A stretch of 64,000 bases of DNA from Erythrobacter rubeus (GCF_014705715.1 NZ_JACXLC010000001.1:2846429-2910428); one strand, 5' to 3'; numbered from the stretch's first letter, positions 46,655-57,972 are shown. Numbers and translations: made by a program. The notes: generated by a model not told the origin, from the letters alone.

Positions 46655-46879
46655 ATGATCCAGTACTCGCTCAAGTTTGCGGCCGATAATTCTGCAGGAG
46701 AGCAGACCGTATCGTTCTATGCGCATTCGACCGCTGGCGCGTTGGAGATCGCCAAGAATTCCGCGGATGGCGACTGGGCTGAGCTCTATCAGGGGGACGC
46801 ATTGGTATGCCGAATGCGGCTGGTCGAGGAGACCGGCGTGTGGCTGGTCGAACCATCGCAAAGCCGTGCGCAAGGGTAG
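46655..46879 (+). CDS. Small hypothetical protein
   Basis: A 74-residue soluble protein (MIQYSLKFAADNSAGEQTVSFYAHSTAGALEIAK...WAELYQGDALVCRMRLVEETGVWLVEPS). GAGGGGTAACGA before the ATG is a fair ribosome site, and the codon pattern is coding-like. It resembles small alpha/beta proteins common in sphingomonads, but I cannot name the family. Confidence 0.55.
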   Translation: MIQYSLKFAADNSAGEQTVSFYAHSTAGALEIAKNSADGDWAELYQGDALVCRMRLVEETGVWLVEPSQSRAQG

Positions 46880-46971
46880 CTTGGAAGACGCGTAAAGCTC
46901 TCTCGCCAAATCATAAGTGAGCATCGAGATGAGGGGTCCGCCGTTCGGCGCAGCGATATGGCCGATTCCTC

Positions 46972-47003
46972 GCCCCGCCGGGTTCCTGACAGCCCGGCGG
47001 GGC
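46972..47003. repeat. Perfect 11-bp inverted repeat between convergent genes
   Basis: GCCCCGCCGGG (46972-46982) and CCCGGCGGGGC (46993-47003) with a 10-base spacer, between the small hypothetical gene and the convergent Crp/Fnr gene. Very stable as RNA on either strand but without a T-run; probably a transcript end or attenuator-like stem. Confidence 0.55.
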
Positions 47004-47044
47004 AAACCAATCGGGCGGCCAATCCAATGCTCCATGCTCCTCGA

Positions 47045-47776
47045 TCAGCGGTCATCCTCGAACCAGTCGAGATCCAGGTCTTTGTACCGATCGGTGAACT
47101 GCCCCAGCTCGACCAAGCGGTCCCGTTGGAGGATCTTCACCGTTCCGCTTTTTCGCTCGACGATGCCTTCGCCGATAAACTGGCGAAACAATCTGCTGAC
47201 CTGCACCTCCGTCAGTCCGATAGCGTCTCCGATCTGGCCTTGAGTGAGCCCCAATCTGAAATGGTCGTCTGCTGTGTCGGCCAAGAGATTTCGGCGCGTT
47301 TCGATTTCAAGGATGAGGGCTGCCAATCGAGCTCGGCCACGCGTGCGACCAATGGAAACCAGCCGATCGTTCAGGATCGCATTTTCCATGGCGGCGAAAG
47401 TGTAGAAGATCGCTGCAACGCGAGGCATTCGAGTGAACGCATCAATCAGATTGGCTCGCGGGAATATGTAAATCACCGACGGTGCATTCACAGTAATGGT
47501 TTGGGTGGCATGTTCGAACGGGATGTTCGCGGTCCCGACAATATCGCCCGAGAAATACAGCCGGGTTATTGCCCGCTCGCCGCTCGGCAAATCTAGCGAA
47601 GCGAAAAGACGGCCCTCTTCCACGATAAAAAGTTGATCGGGCTCGTCGATCTCGCTTGCGACGAGATTGGTGCCAGCCTCATAACTCCGTTTTGCGCTGG
47701 CGAGCCCTTTGAAAGCGTCCTCTTCTTCGGCCCGCAGCGGCGTGACCTTGCCGTATTTCGCAAGCAGATTCTGCAC
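47045..47776 (-). CDS. Crp/Fnr-family transcriptional regulator
   Basis: A 243-residue regulator with an N-terminal cyclic-nucleotide-binding-type barrel (LFIVEEGRLFASLDLPSGERAITRLYFSGDIVGTANIPFE), a dimerisation helix (residues about 115-150) and a C-terminal winged HTH (LTQGQIGDAIGLTEVQVSRLFRQFIGEGIVERKSG). The Cys cluster of oxygen-sensing Fnr is absent, and the cAMP-binding Arg/Ser pair is not obvious, so the signal is unknown. Sphingomonad genomes carry several of this type. Confidence 0.88.
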   Translation of the reverse strand: MQNLLAKYGKVTPLRAEEEDAFKGLASAKRSYEAGTNLVASEIDEPDQLFIVEEGRLFASLDLPSGERAITRLYFSGDIVGTANIPFEHATQTITVNAPSVIYIFPRANLIDAFTRMPRVAAIFYTFAAMENAILNDRLVSIGRTRGRARLAALILEIETRRNLLADTADDHFRLGLTQGQIGDAIGLTEVQVSRLFRQFIGEGIVERKSGTVKILQRDRLVELGQFTDRYKDLDLDWFEDDR

Positions 47777-47894
47777 TCTTGGTCCCCCTCGCGATCACGC
47801 ATCGATCGCGAGGCTATATCGAGAGAGCGCAATCTTGTCTAAATGAAAACCGGGAGGGTTGGCGAGGCTTCCGAGGAACCGCTCTCATGGGCTC

Positions 47895-48503
47895 TCAGGC
47901 TTCGAGTTCGATGTCCCAGTACAGCCAGTCGCACCAGGTTTCGTGCAGGTAATTCGGCGGGAATTGTTTGCCGTATTGCTGCAGCTGCCAGCTTGTCGGG
48001 CGGATCGGTTTCATCTGCACCGGCATGCTCGCCTGCTTCGGAGTGCGTCCGCCCTTTTTCATATTGCACGGCGCACAGGCGGTAATGATGTTCTCCCAGG
48101 TCGTTTTGCCGCCAAGCCTACGGGGGATGACATGATCGAACGTCAGATGATCGGGATTGCCGCAGTACTGGCAGGTAAACTTGTCGCGCAGAAACACGTT
48201 GAACCGGGTGAAAGCCGGAAATTCGCTTTGCTTGACGTATTGCCTCAGCGCAATGACGCTCGGGATTTTCATGTCGAGACTGGGGGAATGGACCTCCCGA
48301 TCGTAGCTCGCGACGATGTCGACCCGGTCGAGGAACACCGCCTTGATTGCTGTCTGCCACGGCCAGAGACTGAGCGGATAATAGGAAAGCGGCGTGTAAT
48401 CCGCGTTCAGCACCAAAGCGGGGCAGGACGACAGGTTGCGCGTTGGGTCTTCCTGTGCGCTGCGGAACTTGGCCGCGGTTTCGATCAGTTCGCTTTTGAA
48501 CAC
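47895..48503 (-). CDS. HNH endonuclease-domain protein
   Basis: A 202-residue protein. I choose GTG 48503 because AGGGAGGGA precedes it by 8 bp; the frame is open to 48548. After an N-terminal region (PALVLNADYTPLSYYPLSLWPWQTAIKAVFLDRV) comes the zinc-HNH motif FTCQYCGNPDHLTFDHVIPRRLGGKTTWENIITACAPCNMKKG. This is the conserved, usually chromosomal HNH family of alphaproteobacteria; its substrate and role are not established. Not linked to mobile genes here. Confidence 0.85.
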   Translation of the reverse strand: MFKSELIETAAKFRSAQEDPTRNLSSCPALVLNADYTPLSYYPLSLWPWQTAIKAVFLDRVDIVASYDREVHSPSLDMKIPSVIALRQYVKQSEFPAFTRFNVFLRDKFTCQYCGNPDHLTFDHVIPRRLGGKTTWENIITACAPCNMKKGGRTPKQASMPVQMKPIRPTSWQLQQYGKQFPPNYLHETWCDWLYWDIELEA

Positions 48504-48644
48504 GCTTAGCGTCCCTCCCTGATTGAATGGAACATGCCGTGACAACAAAAAGAGTCAAAGCCATGACATCGTTCATATCCACAGCGACAACGCGTTGATG
48601 GCATGTGGATAGCCTCTGGATAATGGCTGTGCCATTGTCCGCGC

Positions 48645-49475
48645 ATGAACACGACACCCGCACTCGTGACGCGGTTTGCGCCGAGCCCGAATGGGCACTT
48701 GCATATGGGGCACGCTTTCTCGGCGATTTACGCCCATGATCTGGCGAAATCGGCGGGTGGCCAGTTCCTCCTGCGCATCGAAGACATCGACGGACCCCGC
48801 TCTCGGCCTGAATATGCGGATGAGTTCCGCCGCGATCTCGAATGGCTGGGTCTCGAGTGGGAAGAGGTTGCGCCGCAATCGGACCGCTTGGAAAGCTATC
48901 AAGATGCGGCTGGCAGGCTGCTGGCTACGGGATTGGCTTACAAGTGCGCCTGCACCCGTAAGGATATCGAAGCGCTCGACGCTCGCAAAGGCGACGATGG
49001 CGTGATCTATCCGGGCACGTGCAAAGGGCGCTGTGCAAAGAGCGATGAGCCGGCGGCGACCAGGCTGGACGTCGACAAGGCGATGAATGATCTGGGCGAA
49101 CTCATCTGGATCGATGAAGAGGCCGGATCTGTCATCGCTGACCCCCGTGAATTCGGCGATGTCGTGATCGTGCGTAAGGATTTGCCGGCCAGCTATCACC
49201 TTGCAGCGACCCTTGACGATGCAGCAGATGGCGTGACGGTCGTTACGAGAGGAGCGGACCTGTTTGCTGCCACCCACGTCCACCGGATCCTGCAGGAATT
49301 GTTCGAACTGCCAACGCCGCACTACCACCATCACGATCTCTTGCTGGACAACGATGGCCAGAAGCTCGCCAAAAGGCGTGGATCGCCTGCCCTGGCTTCG
49401 CGGCGGGAAAGCGGGGAGGACGGTCTCATGCTCGCGGAACAATTGCGGTTGCAACAATCTCTATCTGGAACTTAG
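48645..49475 (+). CDS. gluQ: Glutamyl-Q tRNA(Asp) synthetase
   Basis: A 276-residue truncated GluRS-like enzyme that attaches glutamate to queuosine in the anticodon of tRNA-Asp. It has the class I signature FAPSPNGHLHMGHAFS, the Q-specific zinc site (CACTRKDIEAL ... YPGTCKGRC) and a KMSKS-like KLAKRRG. It lacks the C-terminal anticodon-binding domain, which separates it from true GltX. Functionally paired with queC (28003), though not in the same operon. Confidence 0.92.
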   Translation: MNTTPALVTRFAPSPNGHLHMGHAFSAIYAHDLAKSAGGQFLLRIEDIDGPRSRPEYADEFRRDLEWLGLEWEEVAPQSDRLESYQDAAGRLLATGLAYKCACTRKDIEALDARKGDDGVIYPGTCKGRCAKSDEPAATRLDVDKAMNDLGELIWIDEEAGSVIADPREFGDVVIVRKDLPASYHLAATLDDAADGVTVVTRGADLFAATHVHRILQELFELPTPHYHHHDLLLDNDGQKLAKRRGSPALASRRESGEDGLMLAEQLRLQQSLSGT

Positions 49476-49499
49476 CGAGACAGCCCCCATTTAATCACC

Positions 49500-49730
49500 A
49501 TGAATTATATCCTCATAGCCATCCTCGTTGTCCTTTGCGTCATGGTTGTCGTATCGCTCATTCGCGGGGTAATCGCGTTTTTGCAGACGACGAAGATCGA
49601 TCTCGAAACGGGCGAAGGCGAGACCGCTACCGACATGCAATTGATGCAGAACAAGGCGATGTTCGCTCGTATAAAGTACCAGGCGCTGGCTATCGCGGTC
49701 GTCGCCATCATGCTTGCAGTCTCGCGCTAG
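49500..49730 (+). CDS. HIG1-domain small membrane protein
   Basis: A 76-residue protein with two membrane helices (MNYILIAILVVLCVMVVVSLI and YQALAIAVVAIMLAVS) joined by a polar loop ending MQLMQNKAMFARIK, the hallmark of bacterial HIG1/RCF1-like proteins. Relatives associate with cytochrome oxidase supercomplexes. It leads into the cobalamin adenosyltransferase gene 34 bp downstream. Confidence 0.82.
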   Translation: MNYILIAILVVLCVMVVVSLIRGVIAFLQTTKIDLETGEGETATDMQLMQNKAMFARIKYQALAIAVVAIMLAVSR

Positions 49731-49764
49731 ACGCGGCCTTGCTGAGCGCGCTAAGGCGCGGGGC

Positions 49765-50340
49765 ATGGTCAAGCTCAACAAGATTTACACTCGCACCGGC
49801 GACGATGGCACCACTGGACTCGTCGATGGCTCGCGCTGCCCGAAGCATTCCGCGCGCATCGCAGCAATCGGCGAAGTCGATGAAGCGAACTGCGCGATCG
49901 GCCATGCGATCTGCGCTATTTCCGATGACGCACTGAGCGCGGCGCTCACGCGGGTCCAAAACGATCTGTTCGATCTCGGCGCAGACCTCGCGACACCGGC
50001 TGACGATGGCGATTTCGAGCCATCGGAAATGGTCCTTCGGGTGGTCCCATCGCAGTCGGAATGGATCGAAGGGCAGATCGACGCTCTGAATGAAAGGCTG
50101 GAACCACTGACCAGCTTCGTCTTGCCGGGCGGGAGTGAGGCGTCCGCGCGCGTTCACATCGCCCGCGCAGCGACGCGTTCGGCAGAACGTGCGGTGACGG
50201 CCATGGCGGCGGAAACGCCCGTAAATCCTGCAGCTGCCGCCTACATCAACCGGCTTTCCGATTTGCTGTTCGTCCTCGCACGTGTGCTGAACGATGATGG
50301 CAAGTCCGACGTCAAATGGGTGCCCGGAGCAAATCGCTGA
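49765..50340 (+). CDS. Cob(I)alamin adenosyltransferase, PduO type
   Basis: A 191-residue trimeric enzyme making adenosylcobalamin from ATP and cob(I)alamin. ATG 49765 (MVKLNKIYTRTGDDGTTGLVDG) is the family start. Active-site segments RAATRSAERAV and INRLSDLLFVLARV are present. Likely transcribed with the HIG1 gene; hbd follows 80 bp later. Confidence 0.93.
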   Translation: MVKLNKIYTRTGDDGTTGLVDGSRCPKHSARIAAIGEVDEANCAIGHAICAISDDALSAALTRVQNDLFDLGADLATPADDGDFEPSEMVLRVVPSQSEWIEGQIDALNERLEPLTSFVLPGGSEASARVHIARAATRSAERAVTAMAAETPVNPAAAAYINRLSDLLFVLARVLNDDGKSDVKWVPGANR

Positions 50341-50420
50341 TCGGTTCCTCTGGCCATTGACCTCGCCCGCCGCTAACAGGCGCGGCAGAGTTAATGCTGC
50401 ACTTGCGAAGGAAGTCTGTC

Positions 50421-51290
50421 ATGCGGAAGATTGGTGTCATAGGGGCCGGGCAAATGGGGACCGGTATCGCGCAGACGGTTGCCCAACACGGTATGCAAGT
50501 GTTTCTGTCCGACGTCGACTTGGCCCGTGCGCAAGCAGGTAAGGACTCGATCGAAAAAGCCGTCACCAAACTTGTTGGCCGCGGAAAGATCGAAGCCGAT
50601 GCCGCCGAGGCGCTTCTCGCCAAGATCACGCCGGTCGCGGACTATGAGCCAATGGGCGAAGCCGAACTGATTATCGAAGCGGCAACCGAACGGGAAGAGA
50701 TCAAGCAGGCCATTTTCGAGGCGGCGGGCAAGGTTCTTTCGGAAAGCGCTGTCATGGCATCGAACACCAGTTCGATTCCGATCACGCGTATGGCCAACCA
50801 TTCGCCCGATCCCGAACGGTTTATCGGATTGCACTTCTTCAACCCGGTACCGGTCATGGGATTGATCGAGGTCATTCCTGGTCTGGCAACAGCACAGGAT
50901 ACGACCGAGCGCGTGACGGCATTCGCAGAAAGCCTGGGCAAGCAAGTGGTCCTCAGTCAGGATGAACCGGGCTTCGTGGTCAACCGCATCTTGCTGCCGA
51001 TGATAAACGAAGCGGTCTTCGTCCTGGGCCAATCGACCGCCGGTATCGAGGATATCGACAAGGGCTGCCGTCTCGGCCTGAATCACCCGATGGGCCCATT
51101 GCAGCTCGCAGACTTTGTGGGTCTCGACACCTGTCTCGATATCATCAACGTCCTCTACAGGACTACGCGGGATACGAAATACCGCCCTGCGCCGCTTCTG
51201 GTGAAATATGTCGAAGCCGGTTGGCTTGGGCGCAAGACCGGCCGCGGCTTTTACGATTATTCAGGCGAAGCGCCTGTTCCCACGCGGTAA
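50421..51290 (+). CDS. hbd: 3-hydroxybutyryl-CoA dehydrogenase
   Basis: A 289-residue NAD(P)-dependent dehydrogenase of the 3-hydroxyacyl-CoA family. ATG 50421 (MRKIGVIGAGQMGTGIAQT) has GAAGGAAG 9 bp upstream. It has the Rossmann GAGQMGTG, the catalytic His in FIGLHFFNPVPVM and the Ser/Asn dyad (ASNTSSIPI), plus the C-terminal GWLGRKTGRGFYDY. Role in butyrate/PHB turnover or fatty-acid oxidation. Confidence 0.93.
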   Translation: MRKIGVIGAGQMGTGIAQTVAQHGMQVFLSDVDLARAQAGKDSIEKAVTKLVGRGKIEADAAEALLAKITPVADYEPMGEAELIIEAATEREEIKQAIFEAAGKVLSESAVMASNTSSIPITRMANHSPDPERFIGLHFFNPVPVMGLIEVIPGLATAQDTTERVTAFAESLGKQVVLSQDEPGFVVNRILLPMINEAVFVLGQSTAGIEDIDKGCRLGLNHPMGPLQLADFVGLDTCLDIINVLYRTTRDTKYRPAPLLVKYVEAGWLGRKTGRGFYDYSGEAPVPTR

Positions 51291-51295
51291 AACTC

Positions 51296-51320
51296 GGAAC
51301 ACTGGCAGCGTCCTGCCGTT
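51296..51320 (+). promoter_or_regulatory. EcfG (general stress response) type promoter
   Basis: GGAAC (51296-51300), 16 bp, then CGTT (51317-51320): an exact match to the promoter recognised by the alphaproteobacterial general stress sigma factor EcfG. It stands 24 bp before the ATG of the small acidic protein gene, so the transcript would start just ahead of its AAAGGAG ribosome site. Confidence 0.75.
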
Positions 51321-51343
51321 GGTTATGCAAAGGAGTTATAAGC

Positions 51344-51670
51344 ATGACCGACAGCAACACACCCGTGAAAAGCCAAGAAGAACGCCAAGCCGATCTTGCT
51401 CCCGAAATGCACAATGACGAGCAGGACGATCACCGCAGCCAAGCGCAGGAAGTCGCGTCACAGGCGCAAGGGCAAACACAGACAGCCAGAGCTACCGAAA
51501 GCCTAAAAGTCGCATCCGACGCCGTCGATGGTGTTGCCGGTTCCGAAACCGACATGATCGACCAGATGCGCGACATGGAAGACAGCGGCCGCATCGATAA
51601 CGGGGCATTTGCCGGTGAGCCCAATCATGACGACAACACATCGAAATATGAAGGTAGCGAAAAGGGCTAG
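51344..51670 (+). CDS. Small acidic, disordered protein, probable general stress gene
   Basis: A 108-residue protein with almost no hydrophobic core, rich in Gln, Asp, Glu, Ser and Ala (QDDHRSQAQEVASQAQGQTQTAR...), and one possible amphipathic helix (residues about 65-82, ETDMIDQMRDMEDSGR). Family not recognised. AAAGGAG 9 bp before ATG 51344 fixes the start. The EcfG-type promoter suggests production under general stress. Convergent with the next gene. Confidence 0.7.
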   Translation: MTDSNTPVKSQEERQADLAPEMHNDEQDDHRSQAQEVASQAQGQTQTARATESLKVASDAVDGVAGSETDMIDQMRDMEDSGRIDNGAFAGEPNHDDNTSKYEGSEKG

Positions 51671-51695
51671 AAACGAGCCGGATACCGACGAAGCC

Positions 51696-52103
51696 TCAGT
51701 CGTCAGAAGCTGATAGCGACCACTCCCTACTGCCCTCTCGTTCCGGATGCCTATTTCGATCTGCAGATAGCTGGGGCAGTTCGGGGTTGGGATCGAAACC
51801 AGAAGTATCGTCCGAAGGCGCGGGATCGAAGCCTTCCGCGGCATCGATCAAATCCTCGTCCGAAGAGAATTCCACCGGGAAGCCGGTTTCGGGGCGCAAT
51901 CGGTTCCTTCCCGATTGTCCATCAATTACCTGGCGCCGGGTCCGCAATTCGTCTTCTTCAGTGCCTTCTCCGTCCACGATCTTCATGACTTGACCGAGCG
52001 ATCCAGGATCGTCTTCGGTGCCAACGAAGAGCAATACGCTGCCCAGCGTGATGCCGACATAAGCAAGTGCGGCCTTCGGGTTCTTGAACAAAGTGGCGAA
52101 CAT
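51696..52103 (-). CDS. Single-pass membrane protein, unknown function
   Basis: A 135-residue protein with an N-terminal membrane helix (KNPKAALAYVGITLGSVLLFVG) and an acidic, Pro- and Asp-rich tail without predicted fold (FDPAPSDDTSGFDPNPELPQL). It lies 25 bp downstream of mutS on the same strand and may be read from it. Family not recognised. Confidence 0.6.
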   Translation of the reverse strand: MFATLFKNPKAALAYVGITLGSVLLFVGTEDDPGSLGQVMKIVDGEGTEEDELRTRRQVIDGQSGRNRLRPETGFPVEFSSDEDLIDAAEGFDPAPSDDTSGFDPNPELPQLSADRNRHPEREGSREWSLSASDD

Positions 52104-52128
52104 AAAAGCGCGATATACGCGCCAAGAG

Positions 52129-54774
52129 TTAATGATCTGTGGAACCTATTTCGCGCTTGAGATCATACAGCAGCTCAAGCGCTTCGCGCGGCGATAACGC
52201 ATCGATATCGGTTTGCGATAGGCGGTCTGCCAGTTTGCGCTCCGGCGTTGCTTCCGGGTCCGATTGCTGCATGGATGCGGCAAACAAAGGCAATTCGCCG
52301 AGGCCAGCCGCAATTCCGCCTGTCTCGGTTCGCGCTTCTTCGAGCTTCGCAAGAACCTGAGAGGCGCGCTTCACCACCGCATCCGGAACACCGGCCAGCT
52401 TCGCGACCGCGAGACCATATGAACGATCGGCGGGGCCCTGCGCGAGTTCGTGCAGGAGCACCAGATCGCCTTTCCACTCGCGGGCGCGCACATGGTGCAG
52501 GGAAAGAGCCTCGCAGCTTTCCGCAAGCCGCGCTAGCTCGTGATAATGCGTTGCGAAGAGGCATCGGCAGGCAATGCGCGAATGGACCGCCTCGACCACG
52601 GCCCACGCCAGTGCGAGCCCGTCATAGGTCGATGTGCCGCGTCCGACCTCGTCCAGGATGACAAAGCTGCGCTCGCTAGCTTGCGCGAGGATAGCGGCGG
52701 TCTCGACCATTTCGACCATGAAGGTCGAGCGACCGCGGGCAAGGTTGTCCGATGCGCCCACGCGGCTGAAGAGCCGGTCCACGATCCCGATCGTCGCGCT
52801 ATCGGCTGGCACGAAGCAGCCGGACTGCGCCATCAGCACGATCAATGCGTTCTGCCGCAGGAAGGTCGATTTGCCGCCCATATTCGGACCACCGATCAGC
52901 CAAAGGCGGTCATCGCTGCTTAGCGAGCAGTCATTGGCCACGAAACGATCGCCTTCCTTGGCCAAGGCTGCCTCGACCACCGGATGGCGTCCGCCCTTGA
53001 TCGCAATAGCGGAATCTCCGGTGATCTCCGGCCGCGTCCAATCGCCCTCTGCTGCTCGCTCGGCATTGCCTGTGGCAACGTCGATCCGCGCGAGCGCTGA
53101 CGCGGTGCGAGCGATGGCTTCGCGTACGGCGGCGACTTCACCGATCAGCTCTTCGAAATGCGCTTCCTCTGCCGCCACAGCGCGGCCACCGGCTTCAGAA
53201 ATGCGCGATGCTTCCTCGTGCAGACTGAGCGAGTTGAACCGAACCGCGCCTTTCATGGTCTGCCGATGGGTGAAGCCGCTCTCCGCCTCCATCAGCGCAT
53301 CGGCATGCCTGCTCGGTACTTCTATGAAATAGCCTAGCACGCCGTTGTGCTTTATCTTGAGCGAGGCGATGCCGGTCTGATCGCGGTACTTTGCTTCCAT
53401 TGCAGCAATGGCGCGGCGGGCATTGCCGGAGATTTCACGCAGCTCATCCAGACTTGCATCGTATCCGTCGGCGATGAAGCCGCCATTCGCGCGTTCAGTC
53501 GGCGGCGCTTCGACCAGGGCGCGGTCCAGGTGATCGATCAGCGCGCCATGGCCGGTGAGGGCAGGTAGCAAGGCATCGAGCAGACGGGGCCGATCAGTCT
53601 CGCACAAAATGCTCTCATGGATGCGAACGGCCTCGGCCAGTCCATCGCGTATCTGACCAAGGTCCCGCGGGCTGCCGCGGCCCGCGACGATGCGGCCGAG
53701 CGCTCTGCCGATATCCGGCAGCGCGCGGAGTGTTTCACGCAGATCGGATCGCTCTATCGGGCGGGCGCGCCAGAATTCGACTAGATCGAGCCGGTCGTTG
53801 ATGGCGCTCTCTTGGAGAAGCGGCGCGGCAAGGTCTTCGGCCAGCAGCCTGGAACCTGCACCGGTTGTGCAGCGATCAAGCGTGGCGATGAGACTGCCTG
53901 AGCGACCACCCCGCTGCGTTTCGAGGATTTCGAGGCTCGCCCGCGTCGCCTCGTCCATTTCCATCCCCGATGCGCTCGCCCGTACAACCGGAGGAAGCAA
54001 CAGCGGAAGGCTGCCTCGCCCGACATGATCGAGATAGGCGATCAATCCGCCTGCTGCGGCCATCATCGTGCGGGAAAAGTCGCCGAAGCCATCCAGTGTC
54101 GCAACGCCATGGATGGCCTTCAGCCGGTCGCTGCCCGCATCACTCGCGAAGTCACCGCGGGTGTGGAATGTCACCTCGTCGGGACCGTGAGGCCAGTCTT
54201 CCGGCACGACGATTTCAGTCGCTCCAATCCGCGCGAGCGCTGCGCCGAGCATATCGGGTGCGCACTCCTCGAGAACCATCGCTCCGGTCGAAATATCGCA
54301 GCTTGCAACGCCGACCTGCCCGCGCACTTCGGCGAGCGAGGCAAGCAGGTTCGCTCGGCGTGGATTGAGAAGCGCTTCCTCCGTCAGCGTGCCTGCCGTG
54401 ACGAACCGTACGATGTCGCGCTGCACCAGCACCTTCGACGAAGGCTTGCCTTCGGCCTTGGCGCGCGCCTTGGCCTCGTCCGGCGTTTCGACCTGTTCCG
54501 CAATCGCAACCCGCTGACCGGCCTTGATCAGCCGAGCGAGATAGCCTTCCGCAGAATGGACCGGGACGCCGCACATGGGCACGGGCTCCCCGCTGTGTTC
54601 TCCGCGCGTGGTCAGCGCAATATCGAGAATATTGGCGGCTTCGCGCGCGTCGTCGAAGAACAGTTCGAAGAAATCTCCCATCCGGTAAAACAGCAGCGAC
54701 CCACCGGCCTGCTCCTTCAAGGCAAGGTATTGCTGCATCATTGGCGTGGGCTGAGAGGGTTTGGGCGGCGCCAT
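52129..54774 (-). CDS. mutS: DNA mismatch repair protein MutS
   Basis: An 881-residue mismatch sensor. The N-terminal mismatch-recognition domain has the Phe-x-Glu-type FFELFFDDA (residues about 33-41) preceded by LLFYRMGDF. Core and clamp domains follow, then the ABC ATPase with Walker A GGPNMGGKST (about 625-634), TFMVEMVETA and Walker B ILDEVGRGTSTYDG, and a C-terminal helix-turn-helix. Length is usual. Divergent from maeB across 127 bp. Confidence 0.96.
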   Translation of the reverse strand: MAPPKPSQPTPMMQQYLALKEQAGGSLLFYRMGDFFELFFDDAREAANILDIALTTRGEHSGEPVPMCGVPVHSAEGYLARLIKAGQRVAIAEQVETPDEAKARAKAEGKPSSKVLVQRDIVRFVTAGTLTEEALLNPRRANLLASLAEVRGQVGVASCDISTGAMVLEECAPDMLGAALARIGATEIVVPEDWPHGPDEVTFHTRGDFASDAGSDRLKAIHGVATLDGFGDFSRTMMAAAGGLIAYLDHVGRGSLPLLLPPVVRASASGMEMDEATRASLEILETQRGGRSGSLIATLDRCTTGAGSRLLAEDLAAPLLQESAINDRLDLVEFWRARPIERSDLRETLRALPDIGRALGRIVAGRGSPRDLGQIRDGLAEAVRIHESILCETDRPRLLDALLPALTGHGALIDHLDRALVEAPPTERANGGFIADGYDASLDELREISGNARRAIAAMEAKYRDQTGIASLKIKHNGVLGYFIEVPSRHADALMEAESGFTHRQTMKGAVRFNSLSLHEEASRISEAGGRAVAAEEAHFEELIGEVAAVREAIARTASALARIDVATGNAERAAEGDWTRPEITGDSAIAIKGGRHPVVEAALAKEGDRFVANDCSLSSDDRLWLIGGPNMGGKSTFLRQNALIVLMAQSGCFVPADSATIGIVDRLFSRVGASDNLARGRSTFMVEMVETAAILAQASERSFVILDEVGRGTSTYDGLALAWAVVEAVHSRIACRCLFATHYHELARLAESCEALSLHHVRAREWKGDLVLLHELAQGPADRSYGLAVAKLAGVPDAVVKRASQVLAKLEEARTETGGIAAGLGELPLFAASMQQSDPEATPERKLADRLSQTDIDALSPREALELLYDLKREIGSTDH

Positions 54775-54901
54775 GTCTCTGGCCTAGCCAGCAAGCGAGC
54801 GATTCGGAACGGGTATGCCCCGTGTTTCCCCTATCGTTTGCGAGCCGAGCGGGCTAAGCGCGGTTTGCAAAGCGATAATTGCCGTAACGGAAAAGGGTTT
54901 T

Positions 54902-57175
<2,274 letters not shown>

Positions 57176-57196
57176 TAGAAACGGATGCCGCAGACG

Positions 57197-57226
57197 AAAA
57201 AAGGCCCGGCAGATGCCGAGCCTCTT
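57197..57226 (-). terminator. Terminator between maeB and the convergent YciE/F gene
   Basis: An imperfect hairpin (AGGC-C-CGGC, loop AGAT, GCCG-A-GCCT) with AAAAAA on its left, which reads as a T-run for the minus-strand gene. It lies 35 bp after that gene's stop and 22 bp after maeB's, so it may serve both. Confidence 0.5.
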
Positions 57227-57260
57227 CGATGTGTCAGTTATTGACGACTAGTCTTGGGGT

Positions 57261-57761
57261 TCACGCGGCGAGCGCTTCCTTGTTGACTTTTCCGGTTGCG
57301 ATATCGGTCATCCGGCGATCGCCATCATAGGTGTTGTCCAGACAGTTCTGCAGCGTTTCCGCATCGCCTGTCAGTCCCAGACGGTTCGCGAATGCGACTG
57401 CGGTTCCGTATCCTGCCAGCCCGTAATGGGTCATGCGCTGATACTGCGTAATAATCGATGCATCGAGCACGTCCTTGTCATCAATGTCGGCATTGATGGC
57501 GTGTGCCTTGGCTTCCTTTACGAGGCCTTCCATGCCCTTGCAGAATTCGCCGTTCGGGTTTGCGTCGTGGCTTTCGATCAGGTTGCGTACCTGCACCATG
57601 CCTTCCGAAATGCCCTTCACGCCGTCTTCGAGCGCGCTGCGGAGTTCATCGGAGGTCGCCTTCGCGTGCAGCTGCTTGGTCGCTTCAAGCGATTGCTTGT
57701 TCGCGCTGTAAATATCCTGCAGCTGGTCGATATAGAGGTCTTTGAGAGTGGTGATGGTCAT
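57261..57761 (-). CDS. YciE/YciF-type ferritin-like protein (DUF892)
   Basis: A 166-residue four-helix protein starting MTITTLKDLYIDQLQDIYSANKQ, with the helix pattern of DUF892 (LRSALEDGVKGISEGMVQVRNLIESH, YQRMTHYGLAGYGTAVAFANRLG). Relatives are stress-induced and carry a di-iron or manganese site. AAGGGA lies 9 bp upstream of the ATG. Upstream there is a GGAAC box, but without a properly spaced -10 element for EcfG. Confidence 0.88.
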   Translation of the reverse strand: MTITTLKDLYIDQLQDIYSANKQSLEATKQLHAKATSDELRSALEDGVKGISEGMVQVRNLIESHDANPNGEFCKGMEGLVKEAKAHAINADIDDKDVLDASIITQYQRMTHYGLAGYGTAVAFANRLGLTGDAETLQNCLDNTYDGDRRMTDIATGKVNKEALAA

Positions 57762-57972
57762 TGGATGATGTCCCTTCGTTTGATTTGCTTTTCACCTAAC
57801 CAATGGACGTGCAGGGCTTTCGTTCCAAAAAACTCGTTATATTTCCGTAACATACGATAAGGCGTTAACGACGAGAGATGAGGCGTTGGCGAGCGTCAGC
57901 GAGCGCGGTTCATCGACCGTGCTTGGTCCCGGTCGAGGTGACGCGCAGTTTCCGATTGGTGTGCTGAGCGGG

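Noticed and set aside
47895..48503. HNH endonuclease as part of a mobile element or restriction system
   Set aside because: No methylase, integrase or repeat is nearby; the type is a conserved chromosomal family in alphaproteobacteria.
57790..57850. GGAAC box upstream of the YciE/F gene as an EcfG promoter
   Set aside because: The nearest GGTT lies 20 bp away instead of 16-17, so the spacing is wrong, although the gene type would fit stress control.
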